Source: Martelella alba
Lineage (GTDB): Bacteria; Pseudomonadota; Alphaproteobacteria; Rhizobiales; Rhizobiaceae
Assembly: GCF_006516955.1 (NCBI RefSeq)
Contig: NZ_VHLG01000001.1
Span: 248,001 to 312,000, forward strand
Direction of reading: 5' to 3'
Length of the DNA: 64,000 bases
Shown one piece after another: positions 31,397 to 41,544 of the stretch. How positions within the stretch are numbered: position 1 is the stretch's first letter; the number at the start of each line of letters is the position of its first letter. The translations under genes were made by a program, and so were the position numbers. The notes under the pieces were generated by a model. That model worked only from the letters and a program-made list of their open reading frames with translations. It was not told the DNA's origin and ran no database searches.

Positions 31397-32026
31397 ATGG
31401 AGCTCGCAACCCCGCTTGACATCGTAAACGCTGCCTGTGCGCTGATCGGTGAAACGGCAATTCAAAGCTTTGATGAGGATGCTGGTGGCGACAGCGGCGC
31501 GGCGCTGATCTATGGCATGGTGGTTGATTACAATCTCGGCCTGCAGCCCGCCGGCTTCTCTTTCGCACGCGAAATGCGCCAGCTATCCCGCCTTTCTTCC
31601 GGCACGCCCTTCACCGGGTTTGACTATCTTTTCGACATTCCCGGCGACTTCACGGGAACGCCCGTTTTCCTGACAGATGACCCGACCAATCCAGATCGCC
31701 GTTTTTCACGTTTCGTTCTTGTCGATCGCCGCGTGAGCGCCAGCGCTGACCCGCTTTATGCTATGGTCAAATTCAGGCCTGAGCCCTCGCGCTGGACGGC
31801 AACATTCAAGCGCGCAACAATTACCGCGATTGCCGCTGAGCTTGCTTTCTCGCTTGCCTCAGACCGCAATACGAGATCCGATCTCAATTCGGCCGCCTAT
31901 GGCAGCTCTGTCGAAAATTACCGTGGCGGACAGATGCGTGCGGCGCTTTCCGAAGATGGGTTCTCAAACCCGCCTCGCCCGGCCGGAACACAGGCGAACC
32001 CGCTTGAACAGGCCTGGAGAAGCTGA
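31397..32026 (+). CDS. Tail tubular protein A-like (T7 gp11 type adaptor)
   Basis: 209 aa. LATPLDIVNAACALIGETAIQSF at the N-terminus and SASADPLYAMVKFRPEPSRW in the middle are the family hallmarks; T7 gp11 is about 196 aa. Forms the adaptor ring between portal and nozzle. AAGGAGGA precedes the ATG. Confidence 0.82.
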   Translation: MELATPLDIVNAACALIGETAIQSFDEDAGGDSGAALIYGMVVDYNLGLQPAGFSFAREMRQLSRLSSGTPFTGFDYLFDIPGDFTGTPVFLTDDPTNPDRRFSRFVLVDRRVSASADPLYAMVKFRPEPSRWTATFKRATITAIAAELAFSLASDRNTRSDLNSAAYGSSVENYRGGQMRAALSEDGFSNPPRPAGTQANPLEQAWRS

Positions 32027-34062
32027 TGGTTGCGCGTCCCGGCAGAACGCAGGCCGCCTTCACGGCTGGTGAGCTCGATCCGCTGCTTTATGAGCGGATA
32101 CAGCTGAAATACTTCCAGACTGGACTGCAGCATGCGGAGAATGTGGTTATCGCGCCGCAGGGTGGGTTTTCGAACCGGCCGTGCCTGCGGTTTATCGGGG
32201 CTCTGCCCTCGACTGCCTCCCGGATATTCCCATTTATGTCATCGCTTGGCACAGCCTATGATATCGTCTTCGCGGGGACGGCCGGGGAAGTCTGGTCAGC
32301 ATCGGCCAAGGATGCAGATATTACCGTTCCAGATATCGGTGATGTGCTGGACGAGGTCACTGATGCCCAGCGCTTCGATACGCTATTGCTGTTTCACCGT
32401 GACGTCGAACCGCGCCGGATCCGGCTGACGGACAGCGGATGGTCCGTTGATGCGCCGCCATTTGAAAACATCCCCAATTACGACTATGGCGGCACATACA
32501 CGAATGGCGTCTCTGCCGTCTGGTCTCTTCAGTTTGTTGGCCTGACAACTGGCGTATCAGTTTTTACGCTGACCGTTTCAGATCAGGAAACATGGTCAAT
32601 TACCTATTCCTCAACCATGAGCGAGCTCGTCAGCTGGATCAGCAGCGCGCTCGCCGGTCTTCCGAATGTTGCGTCTGGTTTTTCTGTCAGTTCTCCTGAG
32701 AGCAACAAAATTCAAATTACCTTTTCTGGCGAAGGGAATGAGGGCGATGGCTGGGCTGTTTCGGGCGTTGTGGCGAACAAATCTGACGCTGCGATTGTCT
32801 CGGTAAAGGAAACCGTCGGCGTTGCACCCGGTGAGCCGCTTATCTCGGCTGACAAGGGCTGGCCGCAATGCGGAACATTCTATAACCAGCGCCTTATCCT
32901 TGGCGGTTTCAAAAGCCTGCCGCATGCATGGATGATGAGCCGGCAGGCCGATTATTACGAATTCAACAACCGCTTTACACAGGATGATGGGCCAGCACTT
33001 ATCCCTATGGATGCGGACGGCGGCGAAGCGATCGAGCATATCTATCCATCGCTCTATCTGCAAATCTTCACCTCGCATGGTGAATACTGGATCGAGCAGC
33101 GCGGCCTCTCGCGCAATGAAGCGCCGAACCATGTTCAGTCTTCCCAGAACGGAACTGTACGCGGCATCGCGATCACGGAAAATGAGGGTGCGAGCCTTTA
33201 CGTCTATAAGAACGGATCCTCGATCGGCGAGCTTCGCTACACCGATACAAGCGGAAATTTTGCCTCTCAGAACATTTCGCTTCTGGCGCCGCACCTTCTG
33301 CGTGATGGCATTTCTGACATGGCAGTGAGGCGGGCAACATCAGACAATAGCGGAAACCTCTACGGGGTAGTCCTGAGTACCAGTGCTGCACGACTGGCCA
33401 CCATTTTGCGGGAACAGGAGGTAACGGCATTCACCAGGATGACGGCTGATGGTCTTACGTTTAAGGCTGTCGCAGCGAATGGAAGAAATGAGCTATCATG
33501 GATCACAGATCGCGCCGGCGCGCGCGCGCTCCAGCGTTTCGAAGATGATCTTTTGCTGGATGACGCCATTGATTTCAGTTTTGGCGTTGCCTCATCATCT
33601 CTGACCGGCCTGGATCGCCTTAATGGCGTTTCTGTATGGGCGATCGGTGACAGAAATATTTTTGGGCCATTCACTGTTTCGGGAGGAACGATCACCCTGC
33701 CCGTTGCTGTGTCGGCTGCTACCGTCGGCGTATGGTCGCCGCCAGTCGTCAAAACGCTGCCGCCTTCTCGCGAAGTCGGGACAAACACGGTTCTCAAACG
33801 GCGCGGCAGGATCCCGGCTGTTCGTATTTCGCTTTCCGATACGACAAGCCTTGCCATCTCGGTCAACGGCGGGACGCTGCGCAATGTCGAGCTGGCGCGT
33901 TTCGGTGCACTCGCCGATGTTGGTGAGCTCGACCAGGGCTTTACCGGCGAGATCCGCATAAACGGTCTTCGCGGCTATTCCGACCAGCCTTATGTGACAA
34001 TCTCACAGCTGCGCCCCGGTAGACTGAACGTGAGATCCATTACGCTCGAGGCTGCACTTTAG
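32026..34062 (+). CDS. Tail tubular protein B-like (T7 gp12 type nozzle)
   Basis: 678 aa. Begins FTAGELDPLLYERIQLKYFQTGLQ (in pieces), then NRPCLRFIG; a central GTFYNQRLILGGFKSLPHAWMMSR; mostly beta structure, and a late RGYSDQPYVTISQLRPGRL. These are conserved in the nozzle of short-tailed phages. Start shares a base with the previous stop. Confidence 0.85.
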   Translation: MVARPGRTQAAFTAGELDPLLYERIQLKYFQTGLQHAENVVIAPQGGFSNRPCLRFIGALPSTASRIFPFMSSLGTAYDIVFAGTAGEVWSASAKDADITVPDIGDVLDEVTDAQRFDTLLLFHRDVEPRRIRLTDSGWSVDAPPFENIPNYDYGGTYTNGVSAVWSLQFVGLTTGVSVFTLTVSDQETWSITYSSTMSELVSWISSALAGLPNVASGFSVSSPESNKIQITFSGEGNEGDGWAVSGVVANKSDAAIVSVKETVGVAPGEPLISADKGWPQCGTFYNQRLILGGFKSLPHAWMMSRQADYYEFNNRFTQDDGPALIPMDADGGEAIEHIYPSLYLQIFTSHGEYWIEQRGLSRNEAPNHVQSSQNGTVRGIAITENEGASLYVYKNGSSIGELRYTDTSGNFASQNISLLAPHLLRDGISDMAVRRATSDNSGNLYGVVLSTSAARLATILREQEVTAFTRMTADGLTFKAVAANGRNELSWITDRAGARALQRFEDDLLLDDAIDFSFGVASSSLTGLDRLNGVSVWAIGDRNIFGPFTVSGGTITLPVAVSAATVGVWSPPVVKTLPPSREVGTNTVLKRRGRIPAVRISLSDTTSLAISVNGGTLRNVELARFGALADVGELDQGFTGEIRINGLRGYSDQPYVTISQLRPGRLNVRSITLEAAL

Positions 34063-34072
34063 GGAGCGCTTC

Positions 34073-34639
34073 ATGGAAACAGCAATTGCCGCAATCGGCA
34101 GTCTCTTTACGGGTGGCGGGGCAGGCGCTGCGGCGGCTGGTGCCGCTAGCGCCTCTGCCGCCACATCAGCGGCTAGCGGTCTTGCCAGCGCAGCAGCATT
34201 GAAAACCGGCTTTGGGATCCTGTCAGGTGTTTCGGCGCTTGGCCAGATTGGTCTTGGCCTGTCGCAGGCCTCAACATTCAGAGCTCAGGCCAATGAAGCC
34301 GATTTGCAGGCGGGCCAGGAACAGGTTGCCGCGCAACAGAGACAAAACCAGATCCGGCGAGAGATGGCTGCAATCTTTGGTGACACAAAGGGAAAATATG
34401 CGGCGGCCGGTGTCGATCTGACAGGCGGCATTGCCCAGGACCAGGCGCAGAAGAACGCGCAGGCTGCCGTTGATCAGATCTCGATCGACCGACGCGACAG
34501 TGAATTCCTGCAGGCGCAATATCGTGCCAGGGCGCGCAATCTCCGCAATAATGCAGGAAGTGCAATTGGCGGCGGCCTGCTGAGTGCTCTTGGCACGACT
34601 TCGTCGGCGGGACTTTCAATCGCGCAGCTTGGGAGCTGA
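34073..34639 (+). CDS. Internal virion protein B-like (ejection protein)
   Basis: 188 aa. An Ala/Gly/Ser-rich hydrophobic N-terminus (about residues 1-65) followed by a long Gln-rich helix (NEADLQAGQEQVAAQQRQNQIRRE in pieces). This pattern matches T7 gp14-like internal proteins, which insert into the outer membrane on DNA ejection. TGATG stop/start junction with the next gene. Confidence 0.7.
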   Translation: METAIAAIGSLFTGGGAGAAAAGAASASAATSAASGLASAAALKTGFGILSGVSALGQIGLGLSQASTFRAQANEADLQAGQEQVAAQQRQNQIRREMAAIFGDTKGKYAAAGVDLTGGIAQDQAQKNAQAAVDQISIDRRDSEFLQAQYRARARNLRNNAGSAIGGGLLSALGTTSSAGLSIAQLGS

Positions 34640-37473
34640 TGATGGCGAGGATCAGATCTCTTCAGTCTGAGGGCCGCGCCGGCAGCGGTGTGCCATCAGC
34701 TGTTACCGGCGGGGGCGGATTTGCCGCGAAACTTGCCGATGTTGCAGGATCGCTTTCGACCAGGATTTATGACCTTGCTCAGGGTGCGGCACAAAGGGCC
34801 GGATTGCTGGCTGGCACTCAACAGGTTGAGGCACCGGCATCAGGGCAATATGCCACGGGCGACCCTTATGCTGCGAAAGGATATCTGCAGCAACATACCG
34901 ACAAGGGTCAGGAGGCTATCCATGGGCTTGATGATAACTTCTCGGTCAAGCTGGCAAACCTGTTTCAGGCGGCACCTGACAACATCAGGTCTGGCCTTGG
35001 CATTTATTCCGGCTACCGCTCGAATGAGCACCAGGCCAAACTCTATTCAGCGGCGCTTGCAAAATACGGATCAGAAGCAGAAGCGCGCAAATGGGTCGCG
35101 CCACCCGGACACAGCCAGCACAATAAAGGCATGGCCGCCGATGTTTCCTATAACGGGGTTTCGCTCTCCAAGGCGCCTAAAGAGGTCACCGACTGGATCC
35201 ACCAGAATGCCGCAGCCTATGGGCTGAAATTTCCCCTATCCAACGAGAACTGGCACATTGAGGATGACAGCACACGCGGCGGAAAGGGAACAACGATTGA
35301 TCCGCGCCCTCTGGCGCTTCGCCGCGACGGTACGGTTTTTGGCGAAGCCTATGACCGTGCTGCATCTTCGGCATATCTGTGGCGCGTCCAGTCCGGCCTT
35401 TCACGCGAACTGTTTCAGGCGCAGCAGGATCACCCCGATGATCCTTATGCATTTTCGGCCGCGAAAGAAGAAATCAGAACACGTTATCTGAATGATCCTG
35501 CGCTTTCGGACCCGCTTTTGCGTGAGGCGTTTCAAAAGGGATTTGAGCAAACGTCTGACGGCTATCAACGGCAGACCGCAATCGCCTACGGCGCAAAGCT
35601 GAAGGCTGAGGAGCAGTCTGCCTTTGCTTCCGGTATCGATGCCATGGGCGTAAATATTGAGCGCCAAGCTTATACCTATGGCGCAAACCCCGATGGCGAC
35701 AAGGTTGTCGGTGATCTTGTTACCAGCAGCCAGCGCTCCATTGACGCTGCAATTGATGCAGGAACAGTCACGCCGGCGGCGGGCGAGACCCTGAAGCAGG
35801 ATATCGCCATGCGCGCCAGCCAGGCGCGTATCCAGGGAACCTATGATGCGCTGCCGACGCCTGAGTCCAAACAGGAATTCGCGGCTGGTCTCGTTGATCG
35901 CTGGAAAGAGCAGGATCCTGCGCTTGGCGCGTTCAATGATGCGTTCATGAGTGATATCCAGTCTCTGCAGCGAACGCTGCTGAGTAATGCTGCATCGCTG
36001 ACGACGGCGCAGAAACAGGCGAATGCGACACGCAAGGCGCAGCTTTCCACGCTCATGGATGATGATATTGCCAGCGTTCTAGCATCAGGCAAGGGGCTTG
36101 ATCCGTCGGCAGGTCTCTCCATGGCCGAGCTTGAGCAGTATTTCACGCCGGCCGAGATTGCCAAATTCCGCGATGAACGCAATCTGAGCCTTGATATCCA
36201 CGACGCAACGTCTGGCATGGATGCCATGACGGCTGATGATATCGCCGCCCTGGTCGAGGATATGAAGCCGGAACCGGGGCAAAACGGCTATGCTGATCAG
36301 CAAAAGATCTATGATGCGGCCTCAAAAAAAGCGGCCGCCATTCTGAAGGCGCGTGAGACTGACCCGCTCGGCCAGGCAGCAGCGGCCGGAATTGTAGAAA
36401 TCCAGCCGATCGACAGCACCGATAGCGGAACCATCACGCAATCACTTGTTGCCCGTTCACAAGCGGCGAGAATTGCAGGCGGTGTGCTCGGCACTGAAAT
36501 GCCGCTTTTTACAAAGGCTGAAGTTGATGCGCTGAAGGTACAGGGAAAATCAACTGATCCGGCGCTGTTTGGTGCGGTAATGCAGCAAATGGATTTTCTT
36601 GCCAATTCGGACGGGCTGCTATCCGTCAAGCAAACTTTCGGCGCGCCGATGATGGAGGATCTTCAGGTGTGGCAAAGCAAGATGCGCTATGCAACACAGG
36701 CTGAAGCGCAGGACTGGCTCAAACAGCATGCAGATCCTCAATGGCAGGAACGGGTCAAGCCACTGGTTTCCAGCGGCGAAGCCAAGGCGCGCGAGGTGCC
36801 ATTTCAAGATATTGTTTCCGAGCTGGATCCGAACTGGATCGCCGATATCGGCGCGCCGATCGACGATGCCAGCAAGCGGGCAATGCAGAACGACTACACG
36901 ATGCTTGTCGGCCAGTTTTATTCGCGGATCGGCGATATCGACGCGGCGCAGAAACAGGCTATTGAGGCAATGAAAACCGTGTGGGGGCGTACCGACGCGC
37001 TTGGTGGACGTGGAGGAAGGCTCATGGCTTATCCGCCTGAAAAATTCTACCCCGCTGTCGCCAGCAACCAGCGATACCTGAAGACTGAAATGCAGGATCT
37101 GGCGAAGGCGGCTGGTGTCGAGATAGATCAGCTTTCGCTGGTTTCCGATGCAAAGACGGAAGCTGCAGCAGATCGGCATGAAGCGCCAGGCTATCTGATT
37201 TCGATCGTGGATCCGCAAACCGGTTTTGATGAACTCCTGACGGATGATGCCGGCAGGCCCTTGCGGCATTTCTTTGATCCTGAGGCGGCACGCAAAGATG
37301 CCATGGCCAAGGCCGAACAGGACCGCTCTGACGCAAACGGCATGGCGCCGATGACACCGGCAGAACGGAAGGCGGCACGGCAACAGGGCGGAACGGCAGC
37401 GCCTCTTGAAATCAATATTCCGGACAATAAGCCGAAACCCAGTTTTGGCCGTTCCCGCTCTCCGGGCCACTAA
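34639..37473 (+). CDS. Internal virion/ejection protein with an M15-type peptidase domain
   Basis: 944 aa. Residues about 120-210 hold an L-Ala-D-Glu/VanY-type peptidase M15 domain: SGYRSNEHQAKLY, HSQHNKGMAAD (H158 and D168 as zinc ligands) and ENWHIE (H206). The remaining 730 residues are helical and repetitive, as in T7 gp15-like internal proteins. The peptidase is probably injected and opens peptidoglycan so the genome can cross the periplasm. The starting MMAR codons overlap the upstream stop. Confidence 0.85.
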   Translation: MMARIRSLQSEGRAGSGVPSAVTGGGGFAAKLADVAGSLSTRIYDLAQGAAQRAGLLAGTQQVEAPASGQYATGDPYAAKGYLQQHTDKGQEAIHGLDDNFSVKLANLFQAAPDNIRSGLGIYSGYRSNEHQAKLYSAALAKYGSEAEARKWVAPPGHSQHNKGMAADVSYNGVSLSKAPKEVTDWIHQNAAAYGLKFPLSNENWHIEDDSTRGGKGTTIDPRPLALRRDGTVFGEAYDRAASSAYLWRVQSGLSRELFQAQQDHPDDPYAFSAAKEEIRTRYLNDPALSDPLLREAFQKGFEQTSDGYQRQTAIAYGAKLKAEEQSAFASGIDAMGVNIERQAYTYGANPDGDKVVGDLVTSSQRSIDAAIDAGTVTPAAGETLKQDIAMRASQARIQGTYDALPTPESKQEFAAGLVDRWKEQDPALGAFNDAFMSDIQSLQRTLLSNAASLTTAQKQANATRKAQLSTLMDDDIASVLASGKGLDPSAGLSMAELEQYFTPAEIAKFRDERNLSLDIHDATSGMDAMTADDIAALVEDMKPEPGQNGYADQQKIYDAASKKAAAILKARETDPLGQAAAAGIVEIQPIDSTDSGTITQSLVARSQAARIAGGVLGTEMPLFTKAEVDALKVQGKSTDPALFGAVMQQMDFLANSDGLLSVKQTFGAPMMEDLQVWQSKMRYATQAEAQDWLKQHADPQWQERVKPLVSSGEAKAREVPFQDIVSELDPNWIADIGAPIDDASKRAMQNDYTMLVGQFYSRIGDIDAAQKQAIEAMKTVWGRTDALGGRGGRLMAYPPEKFYPAVASNQRYLKTEMQDLAKAAGVEIDQLSLVSDAKTEAAADRHEAPGYLISIVDPQTGFDELLTDDAGRPLRHFFDPEAARKDAMAKAEQDRSDANGMAPMTPAERKAARQQGGTAAPLEINIPDNKPKPSFGRSRSPGH

Positions 37474-37487
37474 ACAGGACAGAACAT

Positions 37488-40400
37488 ATGCCGCAGGTTC
37501 CAGACGAATATATTCCCGCGCGGCCGACGCTTTCAGCCGGTCCCGCGATGCCGGATGAAACACCATCACTTGTGCAAACAATCGGTGCAGCCGGAACCAT
37601 CGCTAACTGGCCGTATCGTGGCTGGCGTTATGTTCAGAACCGGGCCGAAGGGCTTTATGACCCGAACTATAATCCGTTCGATGATATTCGCGGCACGAAA
37701 TATGAGAGCGATCCCGGCCGGTTTGCCTATGCACGCAACGCTGACGAAACACAGGCCATCAAACAGGAGTGGGATCAGGACGAACATGCGCGTTCCGTTC
37801 TCGCCCGTTCCGGCTGGACCGGAACTGTGGCAACGCTTGGAATGGGGTTGGTCGATCCGACGATCTTTGTTCCGATCCTGCCGATTTTCCGCGGTGCGGC
37901 TGCAGGGGCGTCCACATTGCGGATCGCCGCCGATGTTGGCCTTACGGCAGGCGCGACCGCAGCGCTTGGCGAGGCTGTGATGAATGCCACGACGCCGGAC
38001 TATTCGGCGCAAGAAATGGCAATGAATATCGGCTCGGCGACAATTCTCGGCGGCTTGCTCGGCGCCGGCGCCGGGGCGTTGATTAACCGCAGCGAGCGAT
38101 CGGCTATAGCTGCCAAGCTCACGGCAGACCGTGAGGCATTCGGGGCCGACGTGGCTGGATCTGCGCCGCAGCCGCAGGGCGCAGGCGCGGCCGCTTCCGA
38201 TACAAGGCAGCTGGATATGCGAACAGTTCCGGGTCTCGATAAGCTGCCCGATCCGACCGCAAAGATTTCGCCATCCCGGCGTGTCCTTACCTCGCCGTTT
38301 GTTTCGGCCAGGCGTGCAACAGCAGACCTGGTGGAGACGCCCTATATCTTTGACGAAAATGTTGCGGGCATTGCGACGACGCAGGGACCGGCGCTGGATC
38401 GAAGCGTCAAGATCGCGGTTTCCAAGGCGCGTGTTGGCATGAGCCGCATGTTTGAAGATGCCTATAGCCGTTATCGCTATGGTGAAAGCGTGCCAAACAC
38501 GATCATGCGGACGAAGGACAAGGTCTCGGATCTGATGCGTCCGCCGGAAAACGGCAAGCTCACATTTGAGGCCTTCAAGGCCGAGGTATCGAATGCCATG
38601 ATCAATGGCGACAAATCGGCTATTCCGGAAGCGCAGGAGGCGGCGCAGTGGCTGCGCAGCAACGTATTCGACCCCTGGAAAGAGCGTGCGGCAAAGGCAG
38701 GATTGCTGCCGGAAGACGTTGGCGTTGCGACTGCCGACAGCTACTTCATGCGCATCTGGAACAAAGACCGACTTATTGCCAGACGGCCAGAAGCCGTGCG
38801 GATCTTCTCGGACTGGCTTGCGGGCGAGGAAGCGAAAAAGGCAAAGCTACAGGCGCAGATTACCGATGATGCGGGATTGCTCGAGACCTATAGCGAGACG
38901 GTGGACAAGCTTCAGCGTGATCTGGCAACGGCGCAACGCAAGCTGCAAAAGGCTGGTGTTCAGGCTGGTGAGGCAACCAGTATCAACAGTTTCGCTTTCC
39001 GCAGATCCGGCCAGATGCGCGAAACCCTGCCGGATGCAGGATCCCGCATAAAATCAATCAAGAGCAATGCACGCGGCGGCGCTGTCTTCGAAAGCAGGGT
39101 CAGAAATCGTGGCAACGTGCTGGGTGACCGCATGAGCGGGCTTTCAGCCGAGATCGATGATCTGACGCGCCGCCTGAATGAGGCTGTAACAAGACGGGAC
39201 AATCTCCGGAGCCGTATCGAGGATACTGTCAGCCAGTGGGATGGCAAAAGCACGGCTGAGGCAAAAGCCGCATTGAAGGCAAGAGCTTCAGCCGAAGCCG
39301 AGCGGACAGCAAAGATCGACGCAGGTGAATTCAAGGGAACGCCAAAACGCATGACCTCGGCCGACAGTGCGGTCGATCTTGCCGTCAAGCGCATCCTAAG
39401 CGGAGAACGCATTCTCGATCGGCAGGAGCTTGATGCGCTCGCAAATGAGATCGTCGATCGTATCGTCGGCGGTCCTGATGGCCGGCTGCCTTATGATGCG
39501 CACAAGGGAAGCGGCGGCACGGTTCCTGGAACCAATGCGCGCGGCCCGCTGGCGGCGCGAAATTTCATGATCCCTGATAACCTTGTACGCGATTTCCTTG
39601 AGCAGGATGCACATCACGTTGGCGACCGCTATCTGAACACGATGGTGCCGGATGTGCTGCTGACAGAGCGCTTCGGTGATGCCGACATGACGGAGGTTTT
39701 CAAGCGGCTGAATGAGGAAGCGGCAGCGCTTGAAAAGGCCGCGCCCGACGAAAAGGCACGGCGCGCGATCGGCCGAAAGAAAGACAGTGTCGAGGCCGAT
39801 ATCGCAGCAATGCGCGACCGTATTCGGCATACCTATGGCTATACGAGTGACCCGCGCTCTCGCCTTATCGGACGCGTTGCGGCGACGGCCGCACGCTATG
39901 ATGTGATCACCAATCTTGGCGGCGCCGCGCTTTCAGCGCTTTCCGATATGGCGGGGCTGCAATGGCGCTATGGCTTTACCGGCGCTTTCCGCCACGCCTG
40001 GCTTCCATTCATCAAGGCTATGGGAAGCAGGGAAACCAGAGCAGGCGTGCTGAAATATCGTGAGCAGCTGCAGACACTCGGCATTGCCGCAGAAACATAT
40101 CTGGCGACCCGGATGCGCAGCGCCTATGACGTGCTTGATATCTACCGGCCAACAACGCGGTTTGAGCGCGGAATGGAGTTTGCGGCGGATAAATTCGGCA
40201 TCGCCAACGGGCTAACGATCTGGACTGATTTCGGCAAGTGGGCTGCGGGCATGATTTCATCCGGTGAAACCCTGCGCGCGGCCGAGGCGCTCGCCAACGG
40301 AAAGGCATCTGGCCGTCAGATCCGGGATCTCGCGGAAGGCGGTATCGATGCGGTGATGGCTGACAGGATTTTGCAGGCTGCCCAGGCGCCCGGCGGCATG

Positions 40401-41111
40401 GATGAAATCGGCGGAATACGGTTGCCGAACACCGGAAACTGGGCGGATAGAAAGGCAGCGGAAGCCTTTGAGGGAATTGTTGCTCGTGATGTTGATATTA
40501 TGATCATCACGCCAGGTGCTGAAAAGCCGCTGATGATGAGCAAGCCGATCGCTGCCTTGGTGCTTCAATATAAGACATTCGTGACGGCTGCGAATGAGCG
40601 TCTGCTTGTGCGAAGCCTGCAGGCCCGCGATATGCAGGCTTTGCAGGGTGTCGTTTCCGCGATCGGCCTCGGGATCTTGTCTGACATGGCTTATCGCTGG
40701 ATCACCGGACGCGAAGCACCAGAGAATACGGCCGACTGGATCAAGGCAGGTGTGACAAAGAGCGGCATTCTCGGCTGGTATCAGGAAGGCAATGCGGTGC
40801 TCGAAAAATGGACTGGAGGCACAGCCGATGCGTTTCGCCTGATTGGCGCCGGTCAGCCTGACACCCGCTATATCAGCCGTTCACCAGGTGCGGCGCTGAT
40901 GGGTCCCGTCTATGGCAAGATGGAAACAGCCGTGACCAGGCTGTCAAAACTCGCGGCAAAAGGGCTTGGTGAAGATGTGGAATGGACTGCCGGCGATACA
41001 CGCCAGATGCGCCGGCTACTACCATTCCAGAACCTTTTCTATATTCGCAAGCTTCTCGACAGCCTTGAAGGCGGCTTCAATCAGGCAATTGGCGTGGAGC
41101 CGGCGAAGTAA
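37488..41111 (+). CDS. Large internal virion/ejection protein (T7 gp16-like)
   Basis: 1207 aa, by far the longest product. Hydrophobic N-terminal helices (SGWTGTVATLGMGLVDPTIF, GGLLGAGAGALI) are followed by long coiled-coil-like stretches (SETVDKLQRDLATAQRKLQK; EIDDLTRRLNEAVTRRDNL) and a C-terminal region with ITNLGGAALSALSDMAG. Length and context fit the inner ejection protein that lines the trans-envelope channel. No lytic transglycosylase motif is evident; the peptidoglycan enzyme sits on the neighbouring protein. Confidence 0.8.
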   Translation: MPQVPDEYIPARPTLSAGPAMPDETPSLVQTIGAAGTIANWPYRGWRYVQNRAEGLYDPNYNPFDDIRGTKYESDPGRFAYARNADETQAIKQEWDQDEHARSVLARSGWTGTVATLGMGLVDPTIFVPILPIFRGAAAGASTLRIAADVGLTAGATAALGEAVMNATTPDYSAQEMAMNIGSATILGGLLGAGAGALINRSERSAIAAKLTADREAFGADVAGSAPQPQGAGAAASDTRQLDMRTVPGLDKLPDPTAKISPSRRVLTSPFVSARRATADLVETPYIFDENVAGIATTQGPALDRSVKIAVSKARVGMSRMFEDAYSRYRYGESVPNTIMRTKDKVSDLMRPPENGKLTFEAFKAEVSNAMINGDKSAIPEAQEAAQWLRSNVFDPWKERAAKAGLLPEDVGVATADSYFMRIWNKDRLIARRPEAVRIFSDWLAGEEAKKAKLQAQITDDAGLLETYSETVDKLQRDLATAQRKLQKAGVQAGEATSINSFAFRRSGQMRETLPDAGSRIKSIKSNARGGAVFESRVRNRGNVLGDRMSGLSAEIDDLTRRLNEAVTRRDNLRSRIEDTVSQWDGKSTAEAKAALKARASAEAERTAKIDAGEFKGTPKRMTSADSAVDLAVKRILSGERILDRQELDALANEIVDRIVGGPDGRLPYDAHKGSGGTVPGTNARGPLAARNFMIPDNLVRDFLEQDAHHVGDRYLNTMVPDVLLTERFGDADMTEVFKRLNEEAAALEKAAPDEKARRAIGRKKDSVEADIAAMRDRIRHTYGYTSDPRSRLIGRVAATAARYDVITNLGGAALSALSDMAGLQWRYGFTGAFRHAWLPFIKAMGSRETRAGVLKYREQLQTLGIAAETYLATRMRSAYDVLDIYRPTTRFERGMEFAADKFGIANGLTIWTDFGKWAAGMISSGETLRAAEALANGKASGRQIRDLAEGGIDAVMADRILQAAQAPGGMDEIGGIRLPNTGNWADRKAAEAFEGIVARDVDIMIITPGAEKPLMMSKPIAALVLQYKTFVTAANERLLVRSLQARDMQALQGVVSAIGLGILSDMAYRWITGREAPENTADWIKAGVTKSGILGWYQEGNAVLEKWTGGTADAFRLIGAGQPDTRYISRSPGAALMGPVYGKMETAVTRLSKLAAKGLGEDVEWTAGDTRQMRRLLPFQNLFYIRKLLDSLEGGFNQAIGVEPAK

Positions 41112-41113
41112 AT

Positions 41114-41389
41114 TTATGGCTTTCTTGTATATCCGCGCTCATTCAGGCAACCATCGAATATAAGGTTTATGAGCCTGTCGTTATAACCTGAAACGTTCAC
41201 GCTCCGGTCGATAGCGGCCTGCGCTGCTTTTCCATCGCAAATCGCGCGATCCTTGTTAAATGCAGCCATGGTAGTTTCGTTGGCATCGACGCGAAGGCCA
41301 TCACTATCACGATACCAATATCCCGCAGGCGCTGTCGTTGTTGAGCATCCTGCAAGAGCAATGCAGATGGAAAATAGCAATCGCTTCAT
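41114..41389 (-). CDS. Prophage lipoprotein on the opposite strand (moron)
   Basis: 91 aa. A signal peptide with lipobox LAGC (Cys at residue 15: FSICIALAGCST) makes it a lipoprotein. Mature part: APAGYWYRDSDGLRVDANETT ... SGYNDRLINLIFDGCLNERGY. It is transcribed against the virion operon, ending 2 bp from the ejection-protein stop. GAGGGG lies just upstream of ATG 41389. Antisense single genes between virion genes are typical morons expressed in the lysogen. Outer-membrane lipoproteins of phages often block receptors; that role here is an inference. Confidence 0.8.
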   Translation of the reverse strand: MKRLLFSICIALAGCSTTTAPAGYWYRDSDGLRVDANETTMAAFNKDRAICDGKAAQAAIDRSVNVSGYNDRLINLIFDGCLNERGYTRKP

Positions 41390-41420
41390 GATTTCCCCTC
41401 AGGCACATCAAATTTGTGAG

Positions 41421-41449
41421 ATCATACATAATCACTGTTCCAACAACTA
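41421..41449 (-). promoter_or_regulatory. Promoter candidate for the lipoprotein gene
   Basis: On the minus strand TAGTTG, a 17-bp spacer, then TATGAT (41426-41421), about 32 bp before the ATG. The -10 is good, the -35 weak. Consistent with expression independent of phage late genes. Confidence 0.4.
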
Positions 41450-41544
41450 GAAAACCCTATCGCATTCTCACGGCACCAGCATATTGCGGTTGACGCCACG
41501 CCGCTCATGAAAAACTGACCCTGGAGCAAAAACCGGGGTTTTGA

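Noticed and set aside
36619-37581. 320-codon frame opposite the ejection-protein genes
   Set aside because: Antisense shadow spanning a gene boundary, no start signal.
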